DNA of 64,000 nucleotides from Castor canadensis (GCF_047511655.1 NC_133386.1:76263501-76327500); one strand, 5' to 3'; shown: positions 1 to 10,869, numbered from the stretch's first letter. Made by a program: numbers and translations. The notes: a model not told the origin generated them from the letters alone.

Positions 1-28
1 CACTGTGAAGTATCTAGCAACAATAAAT

Positions 29-350
29 TTTTTGGGGGGAATGGTACTAGGGTTTGAACTCAGGGTTTGCACCTGACAGGCAGGCACTCTATCACTTTAG
101 CCATGCCCAAAAGCCATTTTTGCTTTAGTTACTTTTCGGGTAGGGTCTCACACTTTTTGCCCTGGGGTGGCCTGGACCACTATCCTCTACCTTATACTTG
201 GGATTACAGAGGGTGTACCACCACATCTGGTTTGTTGAGATGGGGTCTCCCTCATTTTTTTGTGGGGGGTGATAGCCTCTAACTGCCAGTCTACTGATAT
301 CTGCCTCTGGAATAGCTGGGATTAAAGCTGTGAGCCACCATAACCAGCCC
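29..350 (-). mobile_element. Composite SINE(s), antisense
   Basis: On the plus strand a tRNA-derived half (gggtttgaactcaggg, then the A-box complement) is followed by a B1-like half (gggtctcac to gggattaca). A second diverged B1-like piece ends at gtgagccacc near 338. The length suggests one copy inserted in, or abutting, another. Confidence 0.75.
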
Positions 351-424
351 TTTTTTTTGTCTTTTTAAAAATACCATTGTCTGGGTTTGACCCCCTACCC
401 AAGGGAAGATGGTATGGGGATGGA

Positions 425-600
425 TATTATTATTATTTTTATTAGGATATTTGTTGTACAGGGGGATTCAGTGTGAATCCAAATAAGTTTATATTGTACA
501 TTGGTTAGATTACCCCCACCACCTTTCCCCTGGCTCCACATAAAGCAATTGCAAGAGGTTTCATTGTTTTATTTCAAATAATTATATGAAGAGCATCAAT
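425..600 (-). mobile_element. Old L1 3' end fragment
   Basis: The segment from ttgttgtacagggggattc through the stretch tattgtacattggttagat and a C-rich tract resembles antisense L1 3' UTR seen elsewhere in the window. It is short and diverged, so the call is tentative. Confidence 0.4.
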
Positions 601-848
601 TGTATTCCTTCACCTTAATGGGGATGGCTATTATTGTCATCAAGATCTCTCAAGCTTCCCAAACTAATGTTGCTAATTTGTTATCCCCTTCTTCCCCCAC
701 ACAAGGCTTTGTTATTAAAGATAAAGTAATTCTGGGAGTTTCCTTTCTGTTTTATTCTGTTTTATGGTGGGAGTTCTTTAATATGAGAGACTTTGTAACC
801 ACTTGAATGTGGTTATACATTCTCTTCTCCCCTTCCTTCCTTTCTTCT

Positions 849-922
849 GTACTGGGAATCGAACTCAGGGCTTTGCATATGCTAGGCAAGCACTCTACCA
901 AGAACCTACATTCCCAACCCTA
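849..922 (-). mobile_element. tRNA-derived SINE monomer (ID-like)
   Basis: Reads tactgggaatcgaactcagg, then gctaggcaagcactctacca: the B-box and A-box regions of the tRNA-derived SINE half in antisense. No 7SL-like half is attached. Confidence 0.7.
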
Positions 923-1847
923 CTTTGCTTTTCTTGGGAATTAGTTACTTGGGAAAGAGACATTGGTCCTGTTGATTTGGACGCAGGTAATAAACAGGAG
1001 GGCCAAATGTGGTATCTTCGACAGGCCAGATTAGTTGAAGAATTCCATGCACAAGTGTTAGAATTTTGCTCTTCTGCTGTGCTCTGTTTTCCCTCTCTCC
1101 TTTGCAGCTCTCGCTCAGTCTCTCTGTGTGGGTAAGGAGGGTCAAGTGGGCTACCATAATGTGAACTGTAAGTTTTCACCCTAGCAGATCTTAGTCACTG
1201 TCCTCGCCTAGCAGATCTTAGTCACTGTCCTTAGCACTTGGCATAAAGTCTGGCCCATGGTGGTGCTGAATGAAGATCTGTGGACCGAATGAATAAATGA
1301 GCTTCAAACACTATAGGCTCAACTGGGCTACTACTCCTTTAGCCAGCATTTCTGTTACTAACAATGTAACTCTCCAGAGCATCCTGGGGACCTCTTCACC
1401 TGGCCAGCTGGAGGTAGCAGACAGACGGCTCATGCTAACTCTCCACAAGGAAACAGCTTCCTCACTCCCGCTGTCCCCATCCACCTCAAGTAACTGTGAG
1501 GGAGAAACAAGAGTCACCAAGCAAGCAGACCAGAGTCTAAAATTAAGCGCAGAGAAAAAACTGAGAGTTGGCAGATTACAAGCAAGAGAAATGGCTGGGC
1601 AGGGCTGAGGTGGCATGGAAGAAACCGTCCTCTCATTTTGTAGATAAGGAATCTACTGCCAAACTCACTAGCTGATGAGTAGAAGAGCCAAGATGTAAAA
1701 CCTGGTGTCTTGATGCCCCGTCCAAATCCCTTTCCATTGCTCCTGTCTGCCATAGCTCCATGGGTTCAGGCATATCCAGTAAGCCTGGGCGAAAGCCTTC
1801 AGATCGCATTTTACTGTTTGAAATAGCAGGTCTCGGCTGTCAGGGAG
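923..1847. other. NT5E intron 1, no recognised repeat family
   Basis: Apart from the tandem duplication near 1200 I see no gene or recognisable transposon. Open frames on both strands at about 1300-1610 overlap each other and show no family signature. Confidence 0.5.
1180..1231. repeat. 25-bp perfect tandem duplication in NT5E intron 1
   Basis: The same 25 bases (beginning cctagcagatcttagtcact) occur at 1180-1204 and 1207-1231, separated by two bases (period 27). Perfect identity implies a recent duplication. Confidence 0.92.
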
Positions 1848-2226
1848 TGCTATGGTTTGAATGTCCTCATCAAAACTCACATTGTAATATAGTTTCCATT
1901 GTGAGGTAGTAAGAGGTGATTAGGTGTGAGGACTGTGCCTTCATGGATGGATTAATCCAGTTGTTAATCTTGAGAGTGGGTCTGTTAGAAGAGCCAGTTT
2001 AACTTTGTCTCTTGTATGAGTCCCTTTCTCTATGTGATATCATAATGTGCTACCTCAGGACTCTGCAGAGAATTCCCCACCAGTAACAAGGACCTCACCA
2101 GATGTGGTTGCCTGATATTGAGCTTCTTACCCAGCCCTCAGAACCATAAGCCAAAACAAACCTTTTTACTTACAAATCACCCAGTCTCAGGCATTCTGTT
2201 ACAGCAACAGAAAACAGACTAAGACA
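1848..2226 (+). mobile_element. ERVL-MaLR-type LTR (MLT1/MST-like)
   Basis: Begins tgctatggtttgaatg and ends cagactaagaca, the terminal sequences typical of mammalian MaLR LTRs. Inside are aggtgattaggtgtgaggac and a tail around ccataagccaaaacaaacc. It is diverged, about 380 bp and apparently solo. Family assignment is by recall of the consensus. Confidence 0.75.
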
Positions 2227-2369
2227 GGGGTTAGTTTAGGCAGAAAAATCTGCGCCCTGTGTAGCAGTGTTGAAGCCTGCTGACTCCCAGTTCCCCGTGC
2301 TTGAGCCCTCTCAGTCATTTTTAGATTACACCCTTTCCTGCCACCCATGCCAACAGCAGGTGAACACAA

Positions 2370-2560
2370 CTAGCACTATGACCCCTCACCACAGGCTGGC
2401 ACTGTGCTACGCACTTTGCAAACACCATCTTCTCCCCTAAACCCTGCAGCAATCTGGGGGAGGCTTACACATATGTGGAATGGGGGCTTCACGACATTAA
2501 ACAACCTGATACTATGTGGAGGGAGGGGACTTGATCCAGACTGTCTCACTTTCAAGGTCA
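2370..2560 (-). mobile_element. MIR-like SINE
   Basis: The run ggcactgtgctacgcacttt, a middle around ccctgcagcaatctggggg, and ggacttgatccagactg follow antisense MIR order. Ancient and diverged. Confidence 0.5.
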
Positions 2561-2878
2561 CCCTCTTAGTCTTATGCCATACCACCTGCCTACTGAAACT
2601 GGTCCTCAGTGGATCCAGCATTTTTCATTCCTTATCTCTCACCTAGATGACTGCCAAGCCTGTTTCCATACCTTCCCATCCATTTCTGCTCATCTTCCCA
2701 AACTGACTCTAAGAATCTGAGTTTTTTTTTTTGTTACACCAACCAATTCTCCAGTTCTCTGCAAACACCAATTTGTGTCTATCATTTCAATTCTGACACA
2801 CTATACCTGGGCTTAGTATCATATCCCATAAGTTAGAGGCTCAGTCACACAAGACTGCTCATACTTCAGACCTCAGTC

Positions 2879-4160
2879 AAGAGGCCTGGACCACATTTTC
2901 TTAATCCATTTGTCGGTGGTGGGGCATCTTGGCTGTTTCCATAACTTGGCTATTGTGAATAGTGCCGCAATAAACATGGATGTGCAGGTGCCTCTGGAGT
3001 AACAGTCTTTTGGGTATATCCCCAAGAGTGGTATTGCTGGATCAAATAGTAGATCAATGTCTAGCTTTTTTAAGTAGCCTCCAAATTTTTTTCCAGAGTG
3101 GTTGTACTAGTCTACATTCCCACCAACAGTGTAAGAGGGTTCCTTTTTCCCCGCATCCTCGCCAACACCTGTTGTTGGTGGTGTTGCTGATGATGGCTAT
3201 TCTAACAGGGGTGAGGTGGAATCTTAGCGTGGTTTTAATTTGCATTTCCTTTATTGCTAGAGATGGTGAGCATTTTTTCATGTGTTTTTTGGCCATTTGA
3301 ATTTCTTCTTGAGAAAGTTCTGTTTAGTTCACTTGCCCATTTCTTTATTGGTTCATTAACTTTGGGAGAATTTAGTTTTTTAAGTTCCCTATATATTCTG
3401 GTTATCAGTCCTTTGTCTGATGTGTAGCTGGCAAATATTTTCTCCCACTTTGTGGGTGTTCTCTTCAGTTTAGAGACCATTTCTTTTGTTGAGCAGAAGC
3501 TTTTTAGTTTTATGAAGTCCTACTTATACACAATGAAATTTTATGCAGCCATGAAGGAGAACGAAATGTTATCATTCGCTGGTAGATGGATGGAATTGGA
3601 GAACATCATTCTAAGTGAGGTTAGCCTGGCCCAAAAGACCAAAAATCATATGTTTTCCCCCATCTGTGGACATTAGATCAAGGGCAAACACAACAATGGG
3701 ATTGGACTTTGATCACAAGATAAAAGCGAGAGCACACAAGGGAGATATGAGGATAGGTAAGACACCTAAAAAACTAGGTAACATTTGTTGTTCTCAATGC
3801 AGAGAAACTAAAGCAGATACCTTAAAAGCAACTGAAGCCAATAGGAAAAGGGGATCAGGAACTAGAGAAAAGGTTAGTTCAAGAAGCATTAACCTAGAAG
3901 GTAACACACATGTACAGGAAATCAATGCGAGTCAACTCCTTGTATAGCTATTCTTACCTCAACTAGCAAAAACCCTTGTTCCTTCCTATTATTGCTTATA
4001 CTCTCTCTTCAACAAAATTAGAGATAAGGGCAAAATAGTTTCTTCTGGGCATCGAGGGGGTGGGGGGGAGAGGGAGGGGGGTGGGAGAAATGACCCAAAC
4101 ATTGTATGCACATATGAATTAAATAAATAAATAAATAAATAAATAAGAGGCCTGGATCAC
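2879..4160 (+). mobile_element. 5'-inverted L1 insertion with target-site duplication
   Basis: The right part (about 3522-4144) is L1 3' end on the plus strand: ORF2 C-terminus (cacaatgaaattttatgcag to ctgtggacattag), 3' UTR with a G-rich tract at about 4055-4090, and a tail of (AAAT) units. The left part (about 2891-3521) is the adjacent upstream ORF2 segment in inverted orientation. The flank aagaggcctgga occurs at 2879-2890 and 4145-4156; including four more bases it is a 16-bp duplication with one mismatch. This is the signature of twin priming during L1 reverse transcription. Confidence 0.9.
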
Positions 4161-5230
4161 CTGTACTTCTAAACAACTAGCTATAAGTCAGAAGATCCAG
4201 TGACCCCAACCTCATACGTGATAATTAACTGGATCAATTCACAGAACTATAAACTTGCTATTATTAGCTTACTGTAAAAGATACACTCAGGAATGGCCAA
4301 ATAGAAGAGATGCCCAGGCCAAGGCATGGAGTATACACAGCTTCCATTCCCTCTTTGGGAATGCCACCTTGGGGAACCTCTATGAGCTCAGCAAATTGAG
4401 AGTTCATCCAGCTTGCTGTTCAAGAGTTATTACAGAGCTTGATCTCCAGCCCACCTTCCTTTCCTGGAAGTGGGTAGATCAGGTTGGAAGAGTCAGTGGG
4501 TCTGACTCTTTCCTATTCTGATCACTGGATCTTCCTGATAGCTGGCTCCACTCTGATGCTATCTAGGGACCCTATCCTACGTAACTTCATTAGCTTAAAC
4601 TCAGATATTATCAAAGGGACTCTTTATGAGCACTTTTACCACTTAGGAAATTCCTTAGGTTTCAGGAGTTCTGTGACAGGAACTGAGGACAAAGACCAAA
4701 TATTTTTCATTATACCACAGTTACCCTCTGCTCAGAAACCCCACATTTCACCATGACGACAGACTCTAAACTTTTCAGATGGCCTTATAAGACTTAAAGA
4801 ATCTCATCTCCCCTGATATCTGCTACTTCATTCTGGTCCAGGCTGTTCCATCCTGCAGACTTCTGCTCCACCCTGTGCCCCCCACCCCTTCCTGGCCCGT
4901 CACTGAATAGAAACATTTCACTGAGTTGGTTATGGTGGTACATGTCATTGAATCAAAAAATTCCTTGAAACTCCAGTCATTACAGACATACAGAGTCTCA
5001 GAGATGAGTTAGTTCAAGCCAAGCAGTATATAGATGAGGAGCTGCTGGTCCCAAGAGAGGAACAGCATAGCTAAGGATTGTAGATTTATTTCTAAAAAAG
5101 AAGAGAGAGAGAGAGAGCAGTAACAATGTGTGAATTTCCAGTGAGGAGTGCTAGAGATACGAGGTTCAAAGTAACAAATTAGTACATGAGCTTTCAAAAA
5201 CACAAACCAAAAGGAAAAAAAAGATGAATT
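4161..5230. other. NT5E intron 1, no recognised feature
   Basis: Mostly unremarkable single-copy-looking sequence with a short (GA)n run near 5105. No gene or clear transposon. Confidence 0.5.
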
Positions 5231-6150
5231 CAATTACACCAAATGAAGGATTTCTATTCAATGAGATGCCGTGGACAAACTTGACAGACATAACACAATC
5301 AGATAATATTTACAATGTCTAAAATTGATGATAGATCAATAGCTAGTACTCCTAAAAATCAAGAAAAACAAAGCAGGAGAATAAGAAAGAGTAACAGATG
5401 GGGGAAGCAAAAAAAAAAAAAAGAACAGAATGAACAAATTTGATCAAAGTACATTATAAGCATGGATAGAAATATCACAGTGAGACGCCTTTGTACAATT
5501 AATATACCTAATAAAATGAGAAAAAAATAGTAAAAGAAAAGTAAAGCAAATTCAACTTTTTTTAGAAAGCAAAAGATGTGAACATGCAACTGAGAAAGAG
5601 AAAGCCCCACAAATAACAGACATACTAAAAGGTGTCATAACTCACTAGTTATGAGAAAAACACAAGATTAAAGTATGTGATGTCACTTGACATCTTTACT
5701 GCCTAGAAAGCTAGATAATGCTATGAAGAATAGGTAAAGATGTAGGGATCTACACATCCTGTTGGGGCGAAAGGGAGAGTAGGGGGTGCCAGCCATTCAA
5801 GAAGATGATCTGGCAGGGTTCAGTTAAAGTAAATACTATGTACACATTTTCTGTGGCAGCAATTTTGCTCTTGGGTATGGATCTCAAAGAAATCCTCACA
5901 GTGGGACCTGCAGGAAGACATATGGTGCAGCACAATTTGTGAGGCGGGGAGTTACAGACCACCTCTAAAACCATCAGGAATCGGATGGGTGAAGTGGAGA
6001 GCACCACAGGGCAGGATGCACAATGATATATAGGTGCAGGCAAATACAGAGCAACATGAGCAAATCACAAAAACAGTAAGGTTAGGACAAAAGAGACAGA
6101 ATGAGCTAGAAGGGCTACTCAAACAATTTAAATGTTGGAAACAAACCATG
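5231..6150 (+). mobile_element. Ancient L1 (L1M-like) fragment
   Basis: Degraded plus-strand L1 ORF2 3' region. The stretches gtcacttgacatctttactg, gatctacacatcctgttggg and gcaattttgctcttgggtat match the order of ORF2 C-terminal segments in old L1s. No coding capacity remains. Confidence 0.5.
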
Positions 6151-6659
6151 TACATCAGACACATTAGAGTGTCTGCCTATGCAGGAAGTTGGGGATGACA
6201 ACCAAAGGGCTGTTCTGCCTACCTATTTCCTGAATGAGTAAAGGCAAAGGCTAGGGCCTCCACCCTGGCTGCTGGCTGAGGGATTTGGGGGAAGTTTGGA
6301 CAGAAAGTGGGCTCAGCAGCCAGAGCCTCAGAGGCAGGGATCAGATAGACAGGAGGCCACACTTCTGGGAGGCCCAGAGACCCATGGAAAACTGTCCTCC
6401 TTACAGTCCATCTCAAAGGTGAGACTCTCCCCTCTGTCAAGGAGTCCCTTTGGTTTTGTGCTTTGGGAAGATTTCATAAGTCTGCCAATGAGTAAATATT
6501 AGTAATAGTTTAGACATTGGTATTTAGAAAAGATGGCAGAGAAGACACAGGTGGTAGTTTGTGCCAAGCTATCTGAACCACACAAACTGATGATGCCAAA
6601 CTTTAACATCCCCTTCCTCACAATGTCCCCCGCTCTCTCCCCAGCAAGCATATGGAACT

Positions 6660-6830
6660 AATTTGAATAAGCACTTACTATGAGCAGGCAGGAGACTAGG
6701 GGTTTTCATGTTTTATGTCATGTACTGATCACAAAAGCCCTCCATGGTGGGAGCTATAACTCCTACTTTACAGTAAGGGACATGAGATTCAGAGTACTCA
6801 CACTAAAGGCACATGGCTGGCACATCCTCA
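6660..6830 (-). mobile_element. MIR-like SINE
   Basis: Antisense MIR order: taagcacttactatgagcag, then a central piece near gtactgatcacaaaagccct, then ctttacagtaagggacatga and gcacatggctggcacat. Confidence 0.6.
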
Positions 6831-8436
6831 CTCTCTTCCTTTTAGTTAAGAAGACACCATTCTTCCACTAAGACAGCTACACCAACTGAACTGGCTGCTT
6901 TTGCCATCCTCCCCCCACAGTCTTCTGCTTAGCACCTGGGACCAGGGGCCCTCACAATGGCTCCAGCATCTCTTCTAGGGACATCCAGGGCTAGAAAGTC
7001 TACACTTCCTAGAAAGCCCCTGCTCTACAGGACTCGTGGTGCTAAGCTAGATTCTAGAGGCTTCCTCTTTATCCTCATACCCTGAAGTCCTTACTTGGAG
7101 TTCCTCTATATCAGGTCCCATTTGCAGGGAAGATACTCCAGCATAGTGTTTTCCACTCTGATTTGAATCTCCAGTATCCAAGGATCAAGAAGTAGCAGGT
7201 GGCTATGATGGGGGAACCTTTATCATGGAACAGCAATAAATTCCTCAAGGCTTAGTATAAAATAAGCAAAATGACAGTGAAAAATCTCTGTAAGACAGGA
7301 AGACTGCAGAACTGTGTCACATGCTTTAGAACTAGGATTTTATGCAGGTCAAATCATGTTTGTCAGTCCTCTCCCTGTCCCCCAAACTGTGCAGGGTAGG
7401 TTCTGGTGCTATCAAAGCATGGCTGTCAACTTTGCCATTCCATCTCCTGCCAAAGTTATATGAGTAGCTTATGTTTTTCCCCAGGCCCCAGTCCAATTAC
7501 TTTGAGCAAAATTTGAAAGAAAGTAATTCCATTCCACAAAAAAGTACTCTTAAACATTCAAGGAGATGGGCTACAACTTGTTGACAGATAGTTCTAGCCT
7601 CACCCAGCTGCCTCCTCATAAGCATTTGATACTGTGATTTATACTGTGAGCTCCATTTGACTCAAAGAGACAAATATTATTATTGGGAAAACTAGGAATT
7701 CTCCATTTTTTTTAAACAAAAGAAGTTTACAGACCTGTAGAGGAAAGGGTGTTAGAAAAAGAAAATGTTACAAAGCTGTGGTTTACACTTGAAATAAAAA
7801 CAAACTCAAATAAGGTTTATTTTACCCTTCTGGGAGGAAGTGAAGACTAAACTAGTCACAATTCAATTATATAAATATTTGTATTGTCATTCCTGCATCA
7901 GGCAGTTCTAGCTGTGGAAAGAGCCAGGCTAAGAGGCCACAGAGCTCTTGAGACCCACCCTTCTTCTGAGGAGTACAGCTGTGCTGCCCACATCCATAAA
8001 CTTGGGACATGTTTAAATAGTTGCTGCTTTGAGAAACTCTAAAGCAACATTCAGGAGAGTCAGGGAGCTCTCTCCTGTTTCTCTCATCTCTCTCAAAGAA
8101 GCTTTCTTGTTGGGGAAAAAGAAAAACAAAACAAAACTGTTTTCCTATCTTCTCTTCTCCACATTTCCAGAGGAAAAAGTACAGTATTATGCTTTCTTGA
8201 CCTCTGAGCTCTTCTTTTGCAAGTACATCATCAGCCTTCTACACCCCAGCCTGGACCACACCCTCCTTTCCCTTCCTTGCTCCCAGACCTCACAGATTCC
8301 AGAAACCCTTGCTCTATTCTTTCTCTTTCAAAGCTCTTAATTTTTCTTGTTCCCAATCTGACTGAATCCATTTATTCTTTCACACAGGGTTAAACTTGGG
8401 TGGTGGTTTGATGTGTAAATACATCTCGGTTATACT
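6831..8436. other. NT5E intron 1, no recognised feature
   Basis: No coding signature or clear transposon. A 103-codon open frame near 8029-8340 has low-complexity composition and no family motif. Confidence 0.45.
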
Positions 8437-8512
8437 TTCTTTTCTTCTTTTTTTTTTTTTGCGATACTTGGGTTTGAACTCAGGGCCTACACCTTGAGCC
8501 ACTCCACCAGCC

Positions 8513-8567
<55 letters not shown>

Positions 8568-8690
8568 CTCGAAATAGGGTCTCACGAACTATCTGCCTGA
8601 GCTGGCTTTCAACTGTGATCCTCCTGATCTCTGCCTCCTGTGTTATGATTGTAGGCGTGAGCCACCAATGTCCAGCGGTACTTATTTTTG
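8437..8690 (-). mobile_element. Composite SINE with internal (TG)n
   Basis: tRNA-derived half (gggtttgaactcagggccta to gccactccaccagcca), then about 25 TG units at 8514-8565 in the linker, then the 7SL-like half (aaatagggtctcacgaact to gtgagccaccaatg). Confidence 0.93.
8514..8565. repeat. (TG)n microsatellite inside SINE linker
   Basis: About 25 perfect TG units exactly where other copies of this SINE carry a short tttttgtgtt linker between the two halves. Confidence 0.95.
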
Positions 8691-8914
8691 TGTATTCCCT
8701 CTCTGCCCCTTCTCTAGAATTTAGACCAAGAAACAAGGCATCGCCTTTAACAGAGTATCCAGGAAACTGGACTAAGCTGTCAAAATTTTCTCTCTTAGGT
8801 TGGGCTGTTCTTAAATCTTTGCTGCCAAATTGATTTTATTAACTCCCAGTGTTTCTACATTTTGGTCCTCTCTGAAGCTTCTTTTCTTTTGAACCTATTT
8901 TTTTTGTGTCTGGT

Positions 8915-9085
8915 AACAACAACTAACATTTATACAGACCATATTATGTTCAGACAGAATTATTCCCGTTTATAGAAGATACTGATGCATAGAGAGGAAA
9001 AAAAAAAAAACTTGCTCAAGGTCACACAGAAAATAGTTGAGCCGGAACTCTACCCAAGCTGTACATTTATTACACTCAGACTTCG
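8915..9085 (-). mobile_element. MIR, antisense
   Basis: Antisense MIR core: aactaacatttatacagacc, then cagacagaattattcccgtt, gcatagagagg, ctcaaggtcacacag and gccggaactctaccc. An A-run interrupts it at 8999-9010. Confidence 0.75.
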
Positions 9086-9129
9086 AGGTTAACGGATCTG
9101 GTGCCACCTGACTATGTTTTCTTCTTTTG

Positions 9130-9290
9130 GGGCTGGCAATCCACATAATTTACCAAGCTTCTTTGATCCTCAGTTTCCCTTTCAATAAAATCGAGATAAG
9201 GCGCTCTTTGAAAGTCAGCGGTAAATGAGAGTCTGTGGAAGATCTAGTTCAGTCCCTAGCACTCGGTAACTGTCAATGCCCCTATGCACC
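9130..9290 (+). mobile_element. MIR, sense
   Basis: Shows gatcctcagtttccctttc, aataaaatcgagataaggcg and ggtaaatgagag, then cagtccctagcactcggtaa: the 3' half of MIR in sense orientation, just downstream of an antisense MIR. Confidence 0.65.
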
Positions 9291-9546
9291 CCAACTGAAG
9301 CACCTCGTAGGCGGAGCGGGTCCTACTCCTTTAATACTCTCATCCTACTTTGTGAAGTCCAATAACATTAGTTTAAGACAAACATCCAAGGGACTTCTGC
9401 CTGCATCCAACCAGCACACTGGCCAGAATCTAGTTTTATTTCCGCATCTCTCTGAGTCCTGGTCTTAGGCTTGCCACACCGTGCCACCAGCTGCTTCTCC
9501 AGCCGGTCTCTCTCTCAGTGTGGGATTCCCACCCCGAGTTCTCTCG

Positions 9547-9555
9547 CCTTACCAT
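9547..9555 (-). other. NT5E: NT5E intron 1 splice donor
   Basis: On the minus strand the exon end reads ATG|GTAAGG, a strong U1 match. The first intron base is 9552. The homologous protein stops at this residue in the open frame and the translation after it no longer resembles NT5E, which fixes the boundary. Confidence 0.93.
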
Positions 9556-9891
9556 GGCATCGTAGCGCAGGGCGTTCATGAAGTGCGCCACCTCGGTGCC
9601 TTTGTACACGGTGAACCAGATGGTGCCCTGGTATTGGTCGCCAGCGTCCAACAGCAGAACGTTGGATTCCGCTCGGCGGATCTGCTCTACCTTGGTAAAG
9701 AGCCGCGCCACGCCGCCTACGCAGAGGCTGGCGTTGTTGCATTTGGTGGAGTCCTCGCTGGTCTGCTCCAGCCGGCTGTGCATATCGTTGGTGTGCAGGA
9801 TCGTGAGCTCCCAGGCGCCAGCTGCGGGCCACAGCAGCGCGTTCAACGCTAGGAGCAGCAACTGTGGCGCTGGCGCGGCTGGGGCACACAT
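9553..9891 (-). CDS. NT5E: NT5E coding exon 1 (ecto-5'-nucleotidase, CD73), residues 1-113
   Basis: Ecto-5'-nucleotidase is a GPI-anchored, zinc-dependent surface enzyme that converts extracellular AMP to adenosine. This exon encodes the first 113 residues. Residues 1-26 are a signal peptide with a leucine-rich core ending in PAAGA. The mature chain starts WELTILHTNDMH. D36 and H38 of this metallophosphoesterase motif are metal ligands, and D85 in DAGDQYQ is the bridging metal ligand. N53-A-S is the known first N-glycosylation sequon, between C51 and C57, which pair in the family. The ATG is at 9889-9891. Numbering from it puts D36, H38 and D85 at the same positions as in human, which supports this start. 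The exon ends after ATG (M113, phase 0) at a consensus donor. The next ligands (GNHE, N117/H118) must be on exon 2, outside the window. Residue 37 is Met where human has Val. The open frame runs past the donor to 9436, but that tail is intron. Confidence 0.97.
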
Positions 9892-10117
9892 GGCAGCGGC
9901 GCGTGGAACGGGCGCTAATGCCCGTGAGCTGGCAGAGCGCAGGCTAGTGCAGCGCCGGGCTAGGCGCCCGGGCTGGAAGGGCGGGGCCGGGGGCGGGGCC
10001 CCCTTCAGCCCGCTGGCTGGCCCAACAGCTCAGTGCGCCTGCAGTGGTCACCCGATCCGACCTTGGCACCGGGCTCCCGGGGCGGGAGGCTGCACCCACC
10101 CACTGCCCGTCGGAACA

Positions 10118-10150
10118 GCGAGGAGGTTGTTCCGAGCGGGGAGGTTGTTC
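10118..10150. repeat. 18-bp-period direct repeat in the NT5E CpG island
   Basis: A 15-base unit (gcgaggaggttgttc) at 10118-10132 recurs at 10136-10150 with one difference. It lies about 230-260 bp upstream of the NT5E ATG. It may be a duplicated factor site or plain slippage. Confidence 0.8.
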
Positions 10151-10330
10151 AGGGCAGGGAGAGGCACCGGCCGCGGTTCGGAGTCCTGCGCGAAGTATGG
10201 GCGCACGCGGTCCCATTGCGGTGCGCCGATCAAGCTGGGGGGTGCGCCTTGCGGTAGCATCCTCGCGGATGCTTACCCGGGGTACTCACCAAAACGCATG
10301 GTGAGATGCCAGCCTCGCTGAAGTTTGGGA

Positions 10331-10580
10331 GCGCCCGAAGCCTACGTTGCGTAGATTTGGAATCCCAGACGCGAAGAAAACATTGGGATGCAATGTTTTT
10401 TTATAATTAAAACCTTAGTGGTGAGACGGCGGCCTTGAGTGGACAGTCCCCGGAAGCAAAAACGATCGTTAGGACGAAAAAAAAATCCCGACAGCTCTGT
10501 GGCTGTGTGGGCTTGCTATTGCCTTTCCTAGGGTTTCTAACCATCTTTTCTTTCTGACTTATTTTTGAGATTTTGAGGAT

Positions 10581-10624
<44 letters not shown>

Positions 10625-10869
10625 AAGGAAAGAATAGGAGTCCATACAATAAACAGACATCAATATCATCCAATTAAAATTGCTGCAGAATTTCCCTCTG
10701 TTTAGTGGGTTAATTCTTGAGTTTAAATGGCATATAATCAATCATCTAGCAGCTTTGAGGAGGAAGGGGAGACAGAATTAGTTTTATTTCTTCACTATGT
10801 GTGTCCCACACATTTCCTAGAATAGCATATTTAATCCTCACACTTCTTCAAAATCGATCAAGCCAATCT
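10331..10869. other. NT5E 5' flank, non-repetitive except (GT)n
   Basis: Holds an imperfect palindrome (ctacgttgcgtag, 10342-10354) at the island edge and the GT microsatellite. No gene seen. Confidence 0.5.
10582..10621. repeat. (GT)20 microsatellite upstream of NT5E
   Basis: About 20 uninterrupted GT units, roughly 690 bp upstream of the NT5E start codon. It is not inside a recognisable SINE. Alternating purine-pyrimidine tracts of this length can form Z-DNA and are usually length-polymorphic. Confidence 0.95.

Larger units (their letters stand above)
1..9552 (-). other. NT5E: NT5E intron 1 (part)
   Basis: All sequence left of the donor is intron 1, because NT5E is read leftward and no second exon (one beginning with the ALGNHE-type motif) is seen on the minus strand. 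It holds SINEs, an L1 insertion, a MaLR-like LTR and MIR copies, annotated separately. Confidence 0.85.
9540..10330 (-). promoter_or_regulatory. NT5E: NT5E CpG island and promoter region
   Basis: This stretch is far richer in CG dinucleotides than anything else in the window and covers exon 1 plus about 440 bp upstream. Two GC boxes (gggcggggcc, 9979-9988 and 9991-10000) lie 88-109 bp upstream of the ATG. I see no TATA box at a suitable distance. That fits a TATA-less, Sp1-type CpG-island promoter with dispersed start sites (inference). A GCGTG core, as in hypoxia-response elements, occurs on the minus strand at 10204-10208; a five-base match is weak alone. The transcription start cannot be placed from sequence. 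Confidence 0.85.

Noticed and set aside
1311-1616. Overlapping 100-codon frames on both strands as a conserved exon
   Set aside because: No family signature in either direction and no splice-site support; located in NT5E intron 1.
8380-8833. Frames with poly-(TH) or poly-(CV) runs
   Set aside because: They are translations of the (TG)n microsatellite inside a SINE, not protein repeats.
9436-9552. Extension of the NT5E open frame beyond residue 113
   Set aside because: The strong GT donor and loss of similarity to NT5E show this is intron read-through.
9578-10321. 247-codon plus-strand open frame across the NT5E CpG island
   Set aside because: GC-rich DNA has few stop codons; the frame is antisense to NT5E exon 1 and its promoter, and its product has no family signature.
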